Positions 35,005 to 43,789 of a stretch of 51,473 nt of DNA are shown here, in pieces; position 1 is the stretch's first letter; each line of letters starts with the position of its first letter. The notes under the pieces were generated by a model that saw only the letters and a program-made list of their open reading frames with translations, was not told the DNA's origin and made no database searches. The translations under genes and the position numbers were made by a program. The stretch is taken from NCBI GenBank assembly GCA_002298335.1, contig DBNK01000011.1, positions 1-51,473 of the forward strand, written 5' to 3'. The stretch comes from Thalassolituus sp. UBA674 (GTDB taxonomy: Bacteria; Pseudomonadota; Gammaproteobacteria; Pseudomonadales; Oceanobacteraceae).

Positions 35005-37518
35005 TTATGCAGTCTCTGCGTCAGAAGCCTTCTTCTTCGGAGAGGCTTTCGTAGCAGTTTCCTTGTCGTGGTTCTCAGCGACTTTGCCGAAGAATTCGAG
35101 CGGGAAGTGGTCAACGTGAACCATATCCAGAACGTCTTTTTCGAACGCCAGCATGAACTCACCTTCTTCTTCAGTCAGAACGCCCATGGCAACGCCATCG
35201 GTGATACGACCTTCGATGCTGAGTGAAGACTCATCGTACTTGCCAGCTTTGAGGGCATCGCCAATCTTCTTGTAGATAGGCTCAGCTTTCTCAACGCGGT
35301 CCAGCAGGCTGTCGTAAACGGCCAGCGGGTTAGCCATCGGCTCGTACGCTTTACCAATCTGCTCACCACGGTAAGTACCTTTGATCAGACGCTCACGGGT
35401 ACCGGTCTTGTAAGACACCATGTCGACGATCTTAGCAACCAGCTTATCGCCAGGTGCATTAGTACGACGGCCAAATGGCAGAGTCAGCAGTTTCAGCAGC
35501 ATGCCAACCGGCTTGCTTGGCAGGTTCTTGATCAGACCGTCCTGAGCTTCTTCAAACTCAGAGAACAGCTTCAGCATGGTGTACTCAACCAGCGGCAGGT
35601 CTTCTTTGTGAGAGCCCTGGTCAGCCCAGTGCTTCAGTACCATGGAGGCCAGGTACATTTTGGAGACCATGTCAGCCAGACGGGCAGAGATCAGTTCGCG
35701 GAACTTCAGCTCACCACCCAGAGAGAACATACACATATCGACCATGATGGCGAAGTTAGCTGCGTATTTGTTCAGCTGCTTGTAGTACTTCTTGGTCGGA
35801 CCAGACACAGGCACACCAGTGAAGGCGGCGTTGGTCAGGCTCAGAACCAGAGAGCGGCTCATGTTAGAGAAGATGAAGCCGAAGTGGCCGAACAGCGCCT
35901 TGTCGAAGGCTTTCAGGTCGTCCGCTTTCGCAGCGTTCATTTCTGGCAGTACGAATGGATGACAACGGATCGCGCCCTGACCAAAGGTGATCATAGAGCG
36001 GGTCAGAATGTTGGCACCTTCTACGGTGATGGCAACCGGTACAGAAGAGTAACCGGATTCAACGTAGTTCTTAGGACCACGGATGATGGCTTTACCACCG
36101 TGAACGTCCATAGTGTCTACAGCTACCTGACGGGCAATTTCAGTCAGGTTGTACTTCAGGATGGCTGAAGGTACAGAAGGCTTGTGACCTTCGTCGATCG
36201 CGATCGCAGTGATGCGGGAAGCAGCAGATGCGATATAGCTGTTACCGGCGATACGGGCGATAGGATCCTGTACACCTTCCAGCTTGGCAATCGGCACATT
36301 GAACTGACGACGGATACGGGCATAAGCACCGGTCGCAGCCAGAGAGTACTTAGCACCACCGGCACCAGAGCTTGGCAGGGTGATACAACGGCCAACAGAC
36401 AGACACTCAACCAGCATACGCCAGCCCTGACCAACCATGTCAGCGCCACCGATGATGAAGTCCAGCGGGATGAACACGTCTTTACCGAAGATAGGACCGT
36501 TCATGAACGGAGAACCGATCGGCTTGTGACGGTTACCGATCTGCATACCTTCCAGCTTGCGTGGCAGCAGAGCTACGGTGATACCCAGATCTTTCTTGTC
36601 GCCCAGCAGACCTTCAGGGTCGAAGGCACGGAACGCCAGACCCACTACGGTCGCAACCGGAGCCAGAGTGATGTAACGCTTTTCGAAGTTCAGTTTCAGA
36701 CCCAGAACTTCTTTGCCTTCGTAGGTGCCCTTACAGACAACACCAACGTCAGGCAGTGAGGTAGCGTCAGAACCGGCACGTGGGCCAGTCAGACCGAAAC
36801 ATGGGATCTCACGACCATCAGCCAGACGTGGCAGGTAGTGATCTTTCTGTTCCTGAGTACCGTATTTCAGCAGCAGTTCACCAGGGCCGAGAGAGTTAGG
36901 TACACCAACGGTAGAGAAGGTGGCACCGGATACACTCAGAGCCTGCAGAACAGCAGACTGAGTCTGTGCAGAGAAGCCCAGACCGCCGTAAGACTTAGGA
37001 ATGATCATCGAGAAGAAACGTTCTTTCTTGATGTAGTCCCAGACTTCTTTGGACAGGTCACCATCCTGGCTGATTTCCCACTCGCTGACCATGGAGCACA
37101 GAGTCGCAACCTGGTTGTCCAGGAACGCCTGTTCTTCAGCAGGGATCTGCGGGTTAGGATGGTTCAGCAGCATGCTCCATTCCGGCTTACCGGAGAACAG
37201 CTGACCGTCCCACCAGACAGTACCAGCATCGAGAGCTGTTTTTTCAGTCTCGGACATGCGTGGCATGATCTTCTTGTACAGGTTGAAGATCGGAGCAGTT
37301 ACTGTTTTGGCACGGAAGCCAGCCATGCTGAGTACGCCAAATGCGGCAGCAAACAGCAGAGCGATAACAGTAACAGCACCGGCTGCACCTGCAATCAGGG
37401 AAATGACAGTGATTACTGCCATAGTCGCAGCCGCTGTGGTCAGGGTGCTGCGCTTGTAAGACAGAGCAATCAGCGCGCCGATGACGAGCAGGCTCAGTAC
37501 AGTCGTGGTTGTAGTCAT
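35005..37518 (-). CDS. fadE: Acyl-CoA dehydrogenase FadE
   Basis: First step of fatty-acid beta-oxidation: FAD-dependent conversion of acyl-CoA to enoyl-CoA. 837 residues, near the 814 of E. coli FadE. Two hydrophobic N-terminal stretches (about 5-20 and 28-63) suggest membrane association. The acyl-CoA dehydrogenase core is at about 130-500: FSMIIPKSYGGLGFSAQ, PCFGLTGPRAGSD, and TVEGANILTRSM with the FadE-specific C-terminal domain after it. GAGGTAA precedes the ATG. Single gene. Confidence 0.96.
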   Translation of the reverse strand: MTTTTTVLSLLVIGALIALSYKRSTLTTAAATMAVITVISLIAGAAGAVTVIALLFAAAFGVLSMAGFRAKTVTAPIFNLYKKIMPRMSETEKTALDAGTVWWDGQLFSGKPEWSMLLNHPNPQIPAEEQAFLDNQVATLCSMVSEWEISQDGDLSKEVWDYIKKERFFSMIIPKSYGGLGFSAQTQSAVLQALSVSGATFSTVGVPNSLGPGELLLKYGTQEQKDHYLPRLADGREIPCFGLTGPRAGSDATSLPDVGVVCKGTYEGKEVLGLKLNFEKRYITLAPVATVVGLAFRAFDPEGLLGDKKDLGITVALLPRKLEGMQIGNRHKPIGSPFMNGPIFGKDVFIPLDFIIGGADMVGQGWRMLVECLSVGRCITLPSSGAGGAKYSLAATGAYARIRRQFNVPIAKLEGVQDPIARIAGNSYIASAASRITAIAIDEGHKPSVPSAILKYNLTEIARQVAVDTMDVHGGKAIIRGPKNYVESGYSSVPVAITVEGANILTRSMITFGQGAIRCHPFVLPEMNAAKADDLKAFDKALFGHFGFIFSNMSRSLVLSLTNAAFTGVPVSGPTKKYYKQLNKYAANFAIMVDMCMFSLGGELKFRELISARLADMVSKMYLASMVLKHWADQGSHKEDLPLVEYTMLKLFSEFEEAQDGLIKNLPSKPVGMLLKLLTLPFGRRTNAPGDKLVAKIVDMVSYKTGTRERLIKGTYRGEQIGKAYEPMANPLAVYDSLLDRVEKAEPIYKKIGDALKAGKYDESSLSIEGRITDGVAMGVLTEEEGEFMLAFEKDVLDMVHVDHFPLEFFGKVAENHDKETATKASPKKKASDAETA

Positions 37519-37881
37519 TAAGAGTTACCTCAAAAAAGGGCCAAAGGGCCGTTATTTTTGCTCTACATTCATGTTTCCAACGTGCGAGGCGGTTACTCAC
37601 TCGCGCGTGAGGGACGACATTCTAACCACTACGCTGCCGTAATCGCAAACAGGAATTGTGATCCGGTTGACAGTTTATTTGTGCTTTTTTTTCACTAATC
37701 AACCGACGTCCCGGTGGGGTTGTTGAGCATTCAGCAGCGGTCCGCCCGGGACCCGGACGGAGTGGTCAGAAAACAACAGTGACGGCCCCGGGGCGAGGCT
37801 TTTGATGCGCTTAAACAGGGCACGGAAATGTGTCTGCGAAATTGGCAGGAAAGTCGTACAAAATATGAACAGCAGGCTGAT
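37519..37881. other. Noncoding interval upstream of fadE
   Basis: 363 bp holding the fadE promoter region and the tail of the LEA gene. A short inverted repeat CTCAC (37596-37600) / GTGAG (37607-37611) lies about 80 bp before fadE and might be a regulator site. GTCCCGG near 37708 faces CCGGGAC near 37746. No gene seen. Confidence 0.45.
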
Positions 37882-38736
37882 TCAGGGGTTCAGTGTCTGC
37901 ACGGCCTCAAAGGTCAGAGGTTCAGGCTGCCAGAGCTCCAGATCCGGCAGAACGTCGGCTGAGCCGGTCAGATTCACCTCAACGCTGTCGCCACCACTCA
38001 GCAGGCGGAACAGGCTGATGCCCAGACTGGTGAGGTTGACGGAGAGTGGTACGCTCACTTCGCGGGTGTCACCTTGCGGCAGGGCCAGAGGAGAGAGGTC
38101 GCCCTGACTGATCTCGCGGCCGGAGGCCTTCAGATGATAAGCGAAGCGTTTCAGGTCGACAGCGAACGCGTTGGGGTTGGAGACTTCAAGGTCGAGCTTC
38201 AACTGCGCGCCGCTCCAGTCAATGCTATCCAGACTGATGGCGCGGAAACGGATCACGGGCAATTGCGGCACCGGCAGAACGTCGCTGAAGCTGACCGGTA
38301 TGTTGACCTCCCCCAGCACCGGCATATCAACCCGTACCTTACCTTCTACGGCGTAATCCAGCATATTGCGGCCTTTGATGCCGCCAAGGGCGGCGGCTAC
38401 TTCGCGGAAGGTAAAGGTCAGCGGGAACTGTACAGTCTGAGTGCCTCTGGCCGGAACGGCTACCTGGGTGTCCGGTTCACTGAGTGAAGCAAGCCGGTGA
38501 CCGTCAATCAACAGATTAAGGTCAAAGTCGGCGGCTTTCAGTGTCATGGGGTTGGGGTTGCTGAGAACCACATCGACCAGCAGGGTGACATCGGTCAGGG
38601 AAAGGCTGCTGAGAGCAACACCGGATACTCTGGCATCCGGTTTCTGCATGTCCACAATCTGCTGAATGGAGGTACAGGCACTGAGGAGTAACAGGCAAAC
38701 GGTGATACAGGCGCGTACAGCAGTGCGGGTGATCAT
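37882..38736 (-). CDS. LEA type 2 / WHy-domain lipoprotein
   Basis: 284 residues from the ATG at 38736. Lipobox LLSAC at about 15-19. The mature part holds two LEA14/water-stress (WHy) beta-domains: VDVVLSNPNPMTLKAADFDLNLLIDG and LDLEVSNPNAFAVDLKRFAYHLKASG, each with the NPN signature. In plants such domains are linked to desiccation; in bacteria they are periplasmic or lipid-binding and poorly known. It follows the CMD gene on the same strand at 62 bp, so cotranscription is possible. Confidence 0.88.
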   Translation of the reverse strand: MITRTAVRACITVCLLLLSACTSIQQIVDMQKPDARVSGVALSSLSLTDVTLLVDVVLSNPNPMTLKAADFDLNLLIDGHRLASLSEPDTQVAVPARGTQTVQFPLTFTFREVAAALGGIKGRNMLDYAVEGKVRVDMPVLGEVNIPVSFSDVLPVPQLPVIRFRAISLDSIDWSGAQLKLDLEVSNPNAFAVDLKRFAYHLKASGREISQGDLSPLALPQGDTREVSVPLSVNLTSLGISLFRLLSGGDSVEVNLTGSADVLPDLELWQPEPLTFEAVQTLNP

Positions 38737-38798
38737 GATGAGTTCCTCAGTAACTGGCGCCGAGTCTAACACGCAGACCCGGCGTACCGCAGGCGGCA

Positions 38799-39401
38799 TC
38801 AGATTTTTTTCAGATACTGCTCCAGTGCTGCATCAAGTGGTATACCACTGCTGTTCAGTACACCGGCGAGGCCCTGATACCAGCCGATCAGCATCAGGAG
38901 TTCAATCAGCAGCGGTTCGTTATAGTGCTCCTGTAACCCGGCCCAGGTGGCATCATCGACCAGACTGTTGGCAATAAAACCATCGCAGGCGCGGAGGATC
39001 AGCTGCTGCCGTTCACTCCAGCCTGCGGCCTCTGCGCCCTGAGGAATCCGGCGGATTTCCTCAGCGGTGAGACCGGCTCGCAGACCGATGTCCACATGCT
39101 GGCCCCATTCGTAGCGAGAGCGGCACAGCCAGGCGACCCGCAGAATTGCGAGCTCGGTATCGCGGCGCTCAAGCCTGCCGTACGGCATCAGCCGTGAGGC
39201 AAAAAACAGCATGCCGCGGAACAGCCGCATGTTGTGCATCATCAGCGTCCACAGGTTGGCGGCGTTCAGTTTACCGATACGCTCAATCCCCACCAGAAAG
39301 GTTTTTTTGATCAGACCGGGGTTGCTGTCGGTGACCGGGGCTATGCGTCGCTGCGCTGGCAGCTGCCAGCCCTCATCCGGCATCAGTTCATCGTGCTTCA
39401 T
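38799..39401 (-). CDS. Carboxymuconolactone decarboxylase-family protein
   Basis: 200-residue all-helical CMD/AhpD-like protein. Conserved area RDTELAILRVAWLCRSRYEWGQHVDIGLRAGLTAEEI with the usual Glu and His. The CxxC of AhpD is not present (only one Cys, WLCRSRYEW), so peroxidase activity is unlikely; this variant is common in uncharacterised catabolic clusters. AGGAG precedes the ATG. Lies 12 bp after the hydrolase. Confidence 0.88.
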   Translation of the reverse strand: MKHDELMPDEGWQLPAQRRIAPVTDSNPGLIKKTFLVGIERIGKLNAANLWTLMMHNMRLFRGMLFFASRLMPYGRLERRDTELAILRVAWLCRSRYEWGQHVDIGLRAGLTAEEIRRIPQGAEAAGWSERQQLILRACDGFIANSLVDDATWAGLQEHYNEPLLIELLMLIGWYQGLAGVLNSSGIPLDAALEQYLKKI

Positions 39402-39413
39402 CAGCGGCTCCTG

Positions 39414-40298
39414 TCAGGGCAGGGGGAAATGGGTTTTCAGCCAGTCGGTCTGGATGTTGACGACTTTCTCAAACCATTCACCGACGTAGATATCAAAGTG
39501 ACCGGTATCCAGTTTCACCAAGGTTCCCTGTGGCAGTTGCGCGGCGTATTTCAGCGTCGGTCTGACCGGCGCAACAGTGTCTTTCTGACAGGCTATAACC
39601 AGAGTCGGGCAGGTCACCTTCTTTGCACTCAGGCCCGGAAAATAGCGGGTGATGGCAAAGCCGAAACGGGCGCCGACATAGCCGGGAATGTTGTGCCCGG
39701 CCGGTTTGATACCTTCATAGCCGGACAGAGCATCGTGAGCCGTCATCAGTGCGGCATCGCCAGGCTGGCCGGCGAGATTGACCATCACCGGTGTTTTGCG
39801 CAGAGGCGCCGTCAGCAGATCGAGTGTGGCCAGCAGTGTGACCTTGATGGAGCTGAGCGGGTTCAGTGCCAGGGTAGAGGCTATGCCGTTGGTGAACGGA
39901 CACTGTGACATGACTCCGGCGATACCGGGTACGGTGGCGGCCGTTTTCAGTACGTGGCCGCCGCTGAACGAGCTGCCCCAGACAATCACTTTGCTGCCGT
40001 CGACGCGGGGTTCCTGCTGGGCAAAGCGGACGGCGTTGCGCCAGTCTTCCAGCTGTTTGTTGATATCGAGCAGCTGACGTGGTTCGCCGGTGCTGTCACC
40101 GAAATGGCGGTAATCGAATACCAGACAGGCGTACCCGGCTTCACAATAACGCTTGGCGAATGCATCCAGACGCATTGTACGGACGGCTCCCAGTCCGTGT
40201 GCCATAACGATGACGGGTGCCGGAGTCGCAGATTCCGGCAGATAGAGCCAGGCAGCACATTGCTCCTGACCGGAGGGGATAACAACATCAAGGCGCAT
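39414..40298 (-). CDS. Alpha/beta hydrolase
   Basis: 294 residues. VIVMAHGLGAVR provides the oxyanion strand-loop, CLVFDYRHFGDSTGEPR the second strand, WGSSFSGGH the nucleophile elbow with Ser at about 110, and the C-terminal GHFDIY the catalytic His. Resembles serine esterases or dipeptidyl-peptidase S15-like hydrolases. Substrate unknown; probably cotranscribed with the metallo-beta-lactamase-fold gene and CMD gene. Confidence 0.88.
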   Translation of the reverse strand: MRLDVVIPSGQEQCAAWLYLPESATPAPVIVMAHGLGAVRTMRLDAFAKRYCEAGYACLVFDYRHFGDSTGEPRQLLDINKQLEDWRNAVRFAQQEPRVDGSKVIVWGSSFSGGHVLKTAATVPGIAGVMSQCPFTNGIASTLALNPLSSIKVTLLATLDLLTAPLRKTPVMVNLAGQPGDAALMTAHDALSGYEGIKPAGHNIPGYVGARFGFAITRYFPGLSAKKVTCPTLVIACQKDTVAPVRPTLKYAAQLPQGTLVKLDTGHFDIYVGEWFEKVVNIQTDWLKTHFPLP

Positions 40299-40325
40299 GC
40301 TTGGCTCCTGTTAAAGAAAGATCAA

Positions 40326-41429
40326 TCATCGGGAAAGGTGGCGCATCACAGTGGGTGATGCCTCCGCCATGCTAAAGGCCAGACAAGCCTGCTGACGGAA
40401 CAGATTCATGGTCTGCAGGGTTCCGGGCAGTGAGGGCTCATCAATGCCCCATTCACGGTACAGGTTACGGGCGTTGGTAACGATACGCTCGGGAGAATCC
40501 CAGCGCGCAAACGGCTGCTGACGGAAGGACTTACTGGCAGCAACTTCGCAGGCGGCGTCATAGCTGCTCATTCCCCGGGTGCTGAGCGGATGCAGGTTAT
40601 CCTGCAGGAACTCCCAGTAATCCAGCAGGTGCTGAATATCCATTTGTGTCGCGAGAGGGCCGTGACCAGGAACGATGACCGCCGGTTTCATTTCCAGTAC
40701 CCGCTGCAGAGCACGGCAGATATTTTCTACCGGTCCGGCCCACATCACCGGAGTGACACCGGTGAATATCACATCGCCGGCATACAGTACTGAGCGGTCA
40801 GGTATCCAGACAAAGGCATCACCGTCGGTGTGGCCGGGGCCGACTTCAAGCATGACGATCTCGCGGCCACGTACGGTCAGGGTCTGCTCACCGGAAAAGG
40901 TCTGGTTGGGTTCGGTCAGGGTGACCTCGCTGAAATCGTAGGGTGAGAACATCCCCGACATATAGTGGCCGAACAGACGTAATGACCCAAGCGGTAAGCG
41001 TTTCAGCACCCGCCCGGTGTGTGTCAGTGCACGCAGCGACGCTGGGGAATAATGGCGCATACCCGCGGCGCAGGCCCGCGTGGCGTATATGGGCTTGGCA
41101 GCAAGCAGCTGATTACCCCAGCAGTGGTCACCATCGCCATGGGTATTGATCAGGTATTCCACCGGGGAATGCTGCAGCACGGGTTGCATATGGCTGAGCA
41201 TACTGCGGGTCAGGTTCGGGTCCCAGCAGGTGTCAATCAGCACGGATTCTCCGCCACAATCGATGAGCCCGATGTTGGTTTCACCCCAGGAGCCATTCGG
41301 CACCATCCATGCGTAGCAGCCGTCTTTGAGGTGATACAATCCCTCGCGGAACAGCGGTATTTCACCGAAGCGGGTAAGCTCCGGTTCTGGCGCAGGCCCG
41401 GCAATCCATTCGTAGGCTGTGATCGGCAT
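40326..41429 (-). CDS. Metallo-beta-lactamase-fold hydrolase
   Basis: 367 residues. The metal signature is HGDGDH at about 97-102 after EYLINT, in place of the classical HxHxDH. Other ligands: GPGHTDGDAF, YAGDVIF and VPGHGPL. First gene of a leftward series (hydrolase, CMD, LEA lipoprotein). The ATG lies 80 bp from the TetR start, across two inverted repeats, so it is the likely target of that repressor. Confidence 0.9.
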   Translation of the reverse strand: MPITAYEWIAGPAPEPELTRFGEIPLFREGLYHLKDGCYAWMVPNGSWGETNIGLIDCGGESVLIDTCWDPNLTRSMLSHMQPVLQHSPVEYLINTHGDGDHCWGNQLLAAKPIYATRACAAGMRHYSPASLRALTHTGRVLKRLPLGSLRLFGHYMSGMFSPYDFSEVTLTEPNQTFSGEQTLTVRGREIVMLEVGPGHTDGDAFVWIPDRSVLYAGDVIFTGVTPVMWAGPVENICRALQRVLEMKPAVIVPGHGPLATQMDIQHLLDYWEFLQDNLHPLSTRGMSSYDAACEVAASKSFRQQPFARWDSPERIVTNARNLYREWGIDEPSLPGTLQTMNLFRQQACLAFSMAEASPTVMRHLSR

Positions 41430-41448
41430 CCCGTTGACTCCAATAGAT

Positions 41449-41462
41449 GGAACAAGTGTTCC
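41449..41462. promoter_or_regulatory. TetR-type operator 1
   Basis: GGAACAAGTGTTCC, 6-bp perfect arms around AG, 20 bp upstream of the metallo-beta-lactamase-fold gene. Confidence 0.7.
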
Positions 41463-41480
41463 GGTTTATACTAACAGTAC

Positions 41481-41494
41481 GGAACGGATGTTCC
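41481..41494. promoter_or_regulatory. TetR-type operator 2
   Basis: GGAACGGATGTTCC, same GGAAC/GTTCC arms, 32 bp (about three helical turns) from operator 1 and 15 bp before the TetR start. Confidence 0.7.
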
Positions 41495-41509
41495 AATAGC
41501 GGAGATGTA

Positions 41510-42151
41510 ATGACACTCAGTGAGCGGATGACCCGACAGCGCCAGCAGATACTGGATGAAGCCGAAGCCCTGTTTGCTTCCTACGGCTATCATGCGGTGA
41601 GCGTACGGGATATTACCCGCGAAGCGGGCGTCCGGGTGGCGTCGATCAATGATCAGTTTGGCAGCAAAGAGAAGCTGTTTTACGAAGTCATCCGCCGCCG
41701 TGCCACGGTGGTTAATGCTCAGCGGGATCAGTCACTGGAGCTGATCGACAGAAGTGCTCCGCGTAAACAGCAGCTGCATGCTCTTATCGCCGGTTTTTTT
41801 GAACCACTGCTGGAGAAAAGCGGCATCGACTCCGGCTGGCGTAATTACCTGCGGCTGGTTGCCCAGATGATAGGTTCACGTTCCCCGATTCTCCTGACTG
41901 TTGTGGAATTTTATAACCCCGTAGCGCAGAGCTATCTGCAGAAAGTGGCTGAGCTGTATCCGGAACTGGAGTTTGAACGCATCCTGCGTCACTGGCAGTT
42001 TGTACTGGCAACCTATTTCAGCGTGTTTGCTGATAATTTCCGGGTGAATACCCTGAGTGACGGCAAAGTGCGCAGCTCCGATTTTGTGGCTTCTTTTGAG
42101 GAGGCGACGGCCTTCATTCACGCCGGTCTTGAAAGTTTGTTCACTGATTGA
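41510..42151 (+). CDS. TetR-family transcriptional regulator
   Basis: 213 residues from the ATG at 41510, with GCGGAG upstream. N-terminal HTH: RQQILDEAEALFASYGYHAVSVRDITREAGVRVASINDQFGSKEKLFYEVIRRR. The C-terminal helical ligand domain recalls the CerR/YbiH subgroup. Divergent from the metallo-beta-lactamase-fold operon with two GGAAC/GTTCC palindromes between, which suggests autoregulation and repression of that operon. Confidence 0.93.
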   Translation: MTLSERMTRQRQQILDEAEALFASYGYHAVSVRDITREAGVRVASINDQFGSKEKLFYEVIRRRATVVNAQRDQSLELIDRSAPRKQQLHALIAGFFEPLLEKSGIDSGWRNYLRLVAQMIGSRSPILLTVVEFYNPVAQSYLQKVAELYPELEFERILRHWQFVLATYFSVFADNFRVNTLSDGKVRSSDFVASFEEATAFIHAGLESLFTD

Positions 42152-42283
42152 CCTGCATCATGTATAAGTCCGTGCCGGAACAGGCGGTCTTCCATTGTCC
42201 TGTGTTAGCATCCAGACAGCACCGGACCATTAACCGGTAGTCTGAAGGTCACAATAACTCTGACAATTAAGGAAACTGACTTC

Positions 42284-42922
42284 ATGAAGAAAATTCTGCT
42301 CACGGGCCTGCTGGGTACCGTCTCCTCCCTCGCTGCTGCGGAATCGTCCTTTGACTACAGCTATGTTGATCTGAGTTATACACGCGTCACCATCGAAGAA
42401 GACAGCTTTGACGAAAACCTGCACCGCCATGATCTGTTCGCCCGGGGTAGTGGCGAACTCAATGACCAGTACCTGCTGCGTGGTCTGGCTTCCCTGCAGG
42501 GTATCAATCAGGACGTGACTCTCGACGGTGAAGATTTTGAAGTTCAGACCACCGATCTGGTTGTAGGTCTGGAGCTGGCACGCTATTTCGTTCTGGGTTC
42601 AAAGGCCGATGTGTCGGTGGGTGCCGGTATCGGGCATATTCAGTCTGAAACGACCGTGACCTATGGCTCTGATTCTCTCTCAACCGAGTATCAGGCAACC
42701 CCTCTCTCGCTGACTCTGAACTCCCGGATTATGCTCGGCGGAAGCGGTAAACTGCAGCTGGAACCTTCTTATCAGGTTGAGTTCATTAATGATGACAGCA
42801 GCTCCCGGTTGTCGGCCTCCCTCCAGGCCGAGCTGCTGAGCGATGTGCTGTTTTACGTCGGCTACGGTGTTTATCCCGACGACGATGCGCAGGAAGTTAC
42901 CTTCGGCATCCGTTTTAACTGA
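42284..42922 (+). CDS. Outer-membrane beta-barrel-like protein, first copy
   Basis: 212 residues, signal peptide to about residue 19 (SLAAA). Amphipathic alternating strands and a final aromatic or Asn-ending strand (EVTFGIRFN). FDYSYVDLSYTR, ELNDQYLLRGLASLQG and VVGLELARYFVLG match corresponding segments of the next gene, so they are paralogues. Small barrel of unknown function. Confidence 0.75.
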   Translation: MKKILLTGLLGTVSSLAAAESSFDYSYVDLSYTRVTIEEDSFDENLHRHDLFARGSGELNDQYLLRGLASLQGINQDVTLDGEDFEVQTTDLVVGLELARYFVLGSKADVSVGAGIGHIQSETTVTYGSDSLSTEYQATPLSLTLNSRIMLGGSGKLQLEPSYQVEFINDDSSSRLSASLQAELLSDVLFYVGYGVYPDDDAQEVTFGIRFN

Positions 42923-42930
42923 TTTTCTCT

Positions 42931-42957
42931 GGCCCGGGATTCTCCGGGCCTTTTTTC
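42931..42957 (+). terminator. Terminator between barrel genes
   Basis: GGCCCGG (42931-42937) pairs with CCGGGCC (42944-42950), followed by six T. Confidence 0.9.
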
Positions 42958-43026
42958 CTGACCAGAATCCTTTTGCCTTTTTCCCTTCTCTTATCCACTG
43001 AATTCATCAGATGGACAAATTGAACC

Positions 43027-43704
43027 ATGAAAAAAACAGTGATGGCCACTTTGCTGGGAGGCCTCTCGTGTGCGGTCTATGCCGGAAGTAATTTTGATTA
43101 CGATGCGGTTGCTCTTAATTATGAGCATTCGGTATATGGGATTGGAAACTCGTCAAATGATTTTGAAATTGACAGCATGAGCGCTGGTATTGATAAAGAG
43201 CTCAATCATCAGATCCTGATCCGCTTTAAGCTCGGTTATGCATGGGGTGATGAGGTTTTTTATGATACCCCGTACCGCTTTAAGACCGAAGGTGATGCCA
43301 GAGGTGCAGCAGTCAGTCTTGGTCGTTATTTTGTGATCAGCGAGCGTTTTGATCTTATTCCTGCGGTATCTTTGGGCCATACCAACAGCAGGACAACCCT
43401 GACTGTTGATACCTACTCTGAAACCTTGGTCCGGGAGCCACGCTACAAAGAGACGTTCAAAGAAATGCTGACGAACTATAATCTCTCACTGGCCGCGAAT
43501 GTCTATCTTGGTGGTCATCAGAAATGGACGCTCACACCGAAAATTCTTATCGCTGCCAATGATTCAGACAGTGACACAGAACAGCAATTCTCCATGCAAC
43601 TGGCAGGCAGGGTTGCTGATGACTTTGAAATCACGGGTCTGTACTGTTTTGATCTGGATGAAGATTTTTATTCTTACGGATTAGGTGTCCGGTATTTTTA
43701 TTAA
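43027..43704 (+). CDS. Outer-membrane beta-barrel-like protein, second copy
   Basis: 225 residues, signal peptide to about AVYA. FDYDAVALNYEHS, KELNHQILIRFKLGYAWG and AAVSLGRYFVIS align with the previous gene. The last residues (YSYGLGVRYFY) are aromatic, as in outer-membrane barrels. Its DNA is visibly more AT-rich than that of the first copy, so the two may have diverged long ago or the second may be acquired. Confidence 0.72.
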   Translation: MKKTVMATLLGGLSCAVYAGSNFDYDAVALNYEHSVYGIGNSSNDFEIDSMSAGIDKELNHQILIRFKLGYAWGDEVFYDTPYRFKTEGDARGAAVSLGRYFVISERFDLIPAVSLGHTNSRTTLTVDTYSETLVREPRYKETFKEMLTNYNLSLAANVYLGGHQKWTLTPKILIAANDSDSDTEQQFSMQLAGRVADDFEITGLYCFDLDEDFYSYGLGVRYFY

Positions 43705-43741
43705 TTAGCAGGACGGCGCGGTATTTTCCGTATTCCAGACA

Positions 43742-43773
43742 TAAAAAAGCCGGTTTTTCACCGGCTTTTTTAT
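43742..43773. terminator. Bidirectional terminator between barrel and DUF4382 genes
   Basis: AAAAGCCGG and CCGGCTTTT arms (43745-43768) with A and T runs on both sides. Confidence 0.9.
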
Positions 43774-43789
43774 TGAGTTTAAGACAGAT

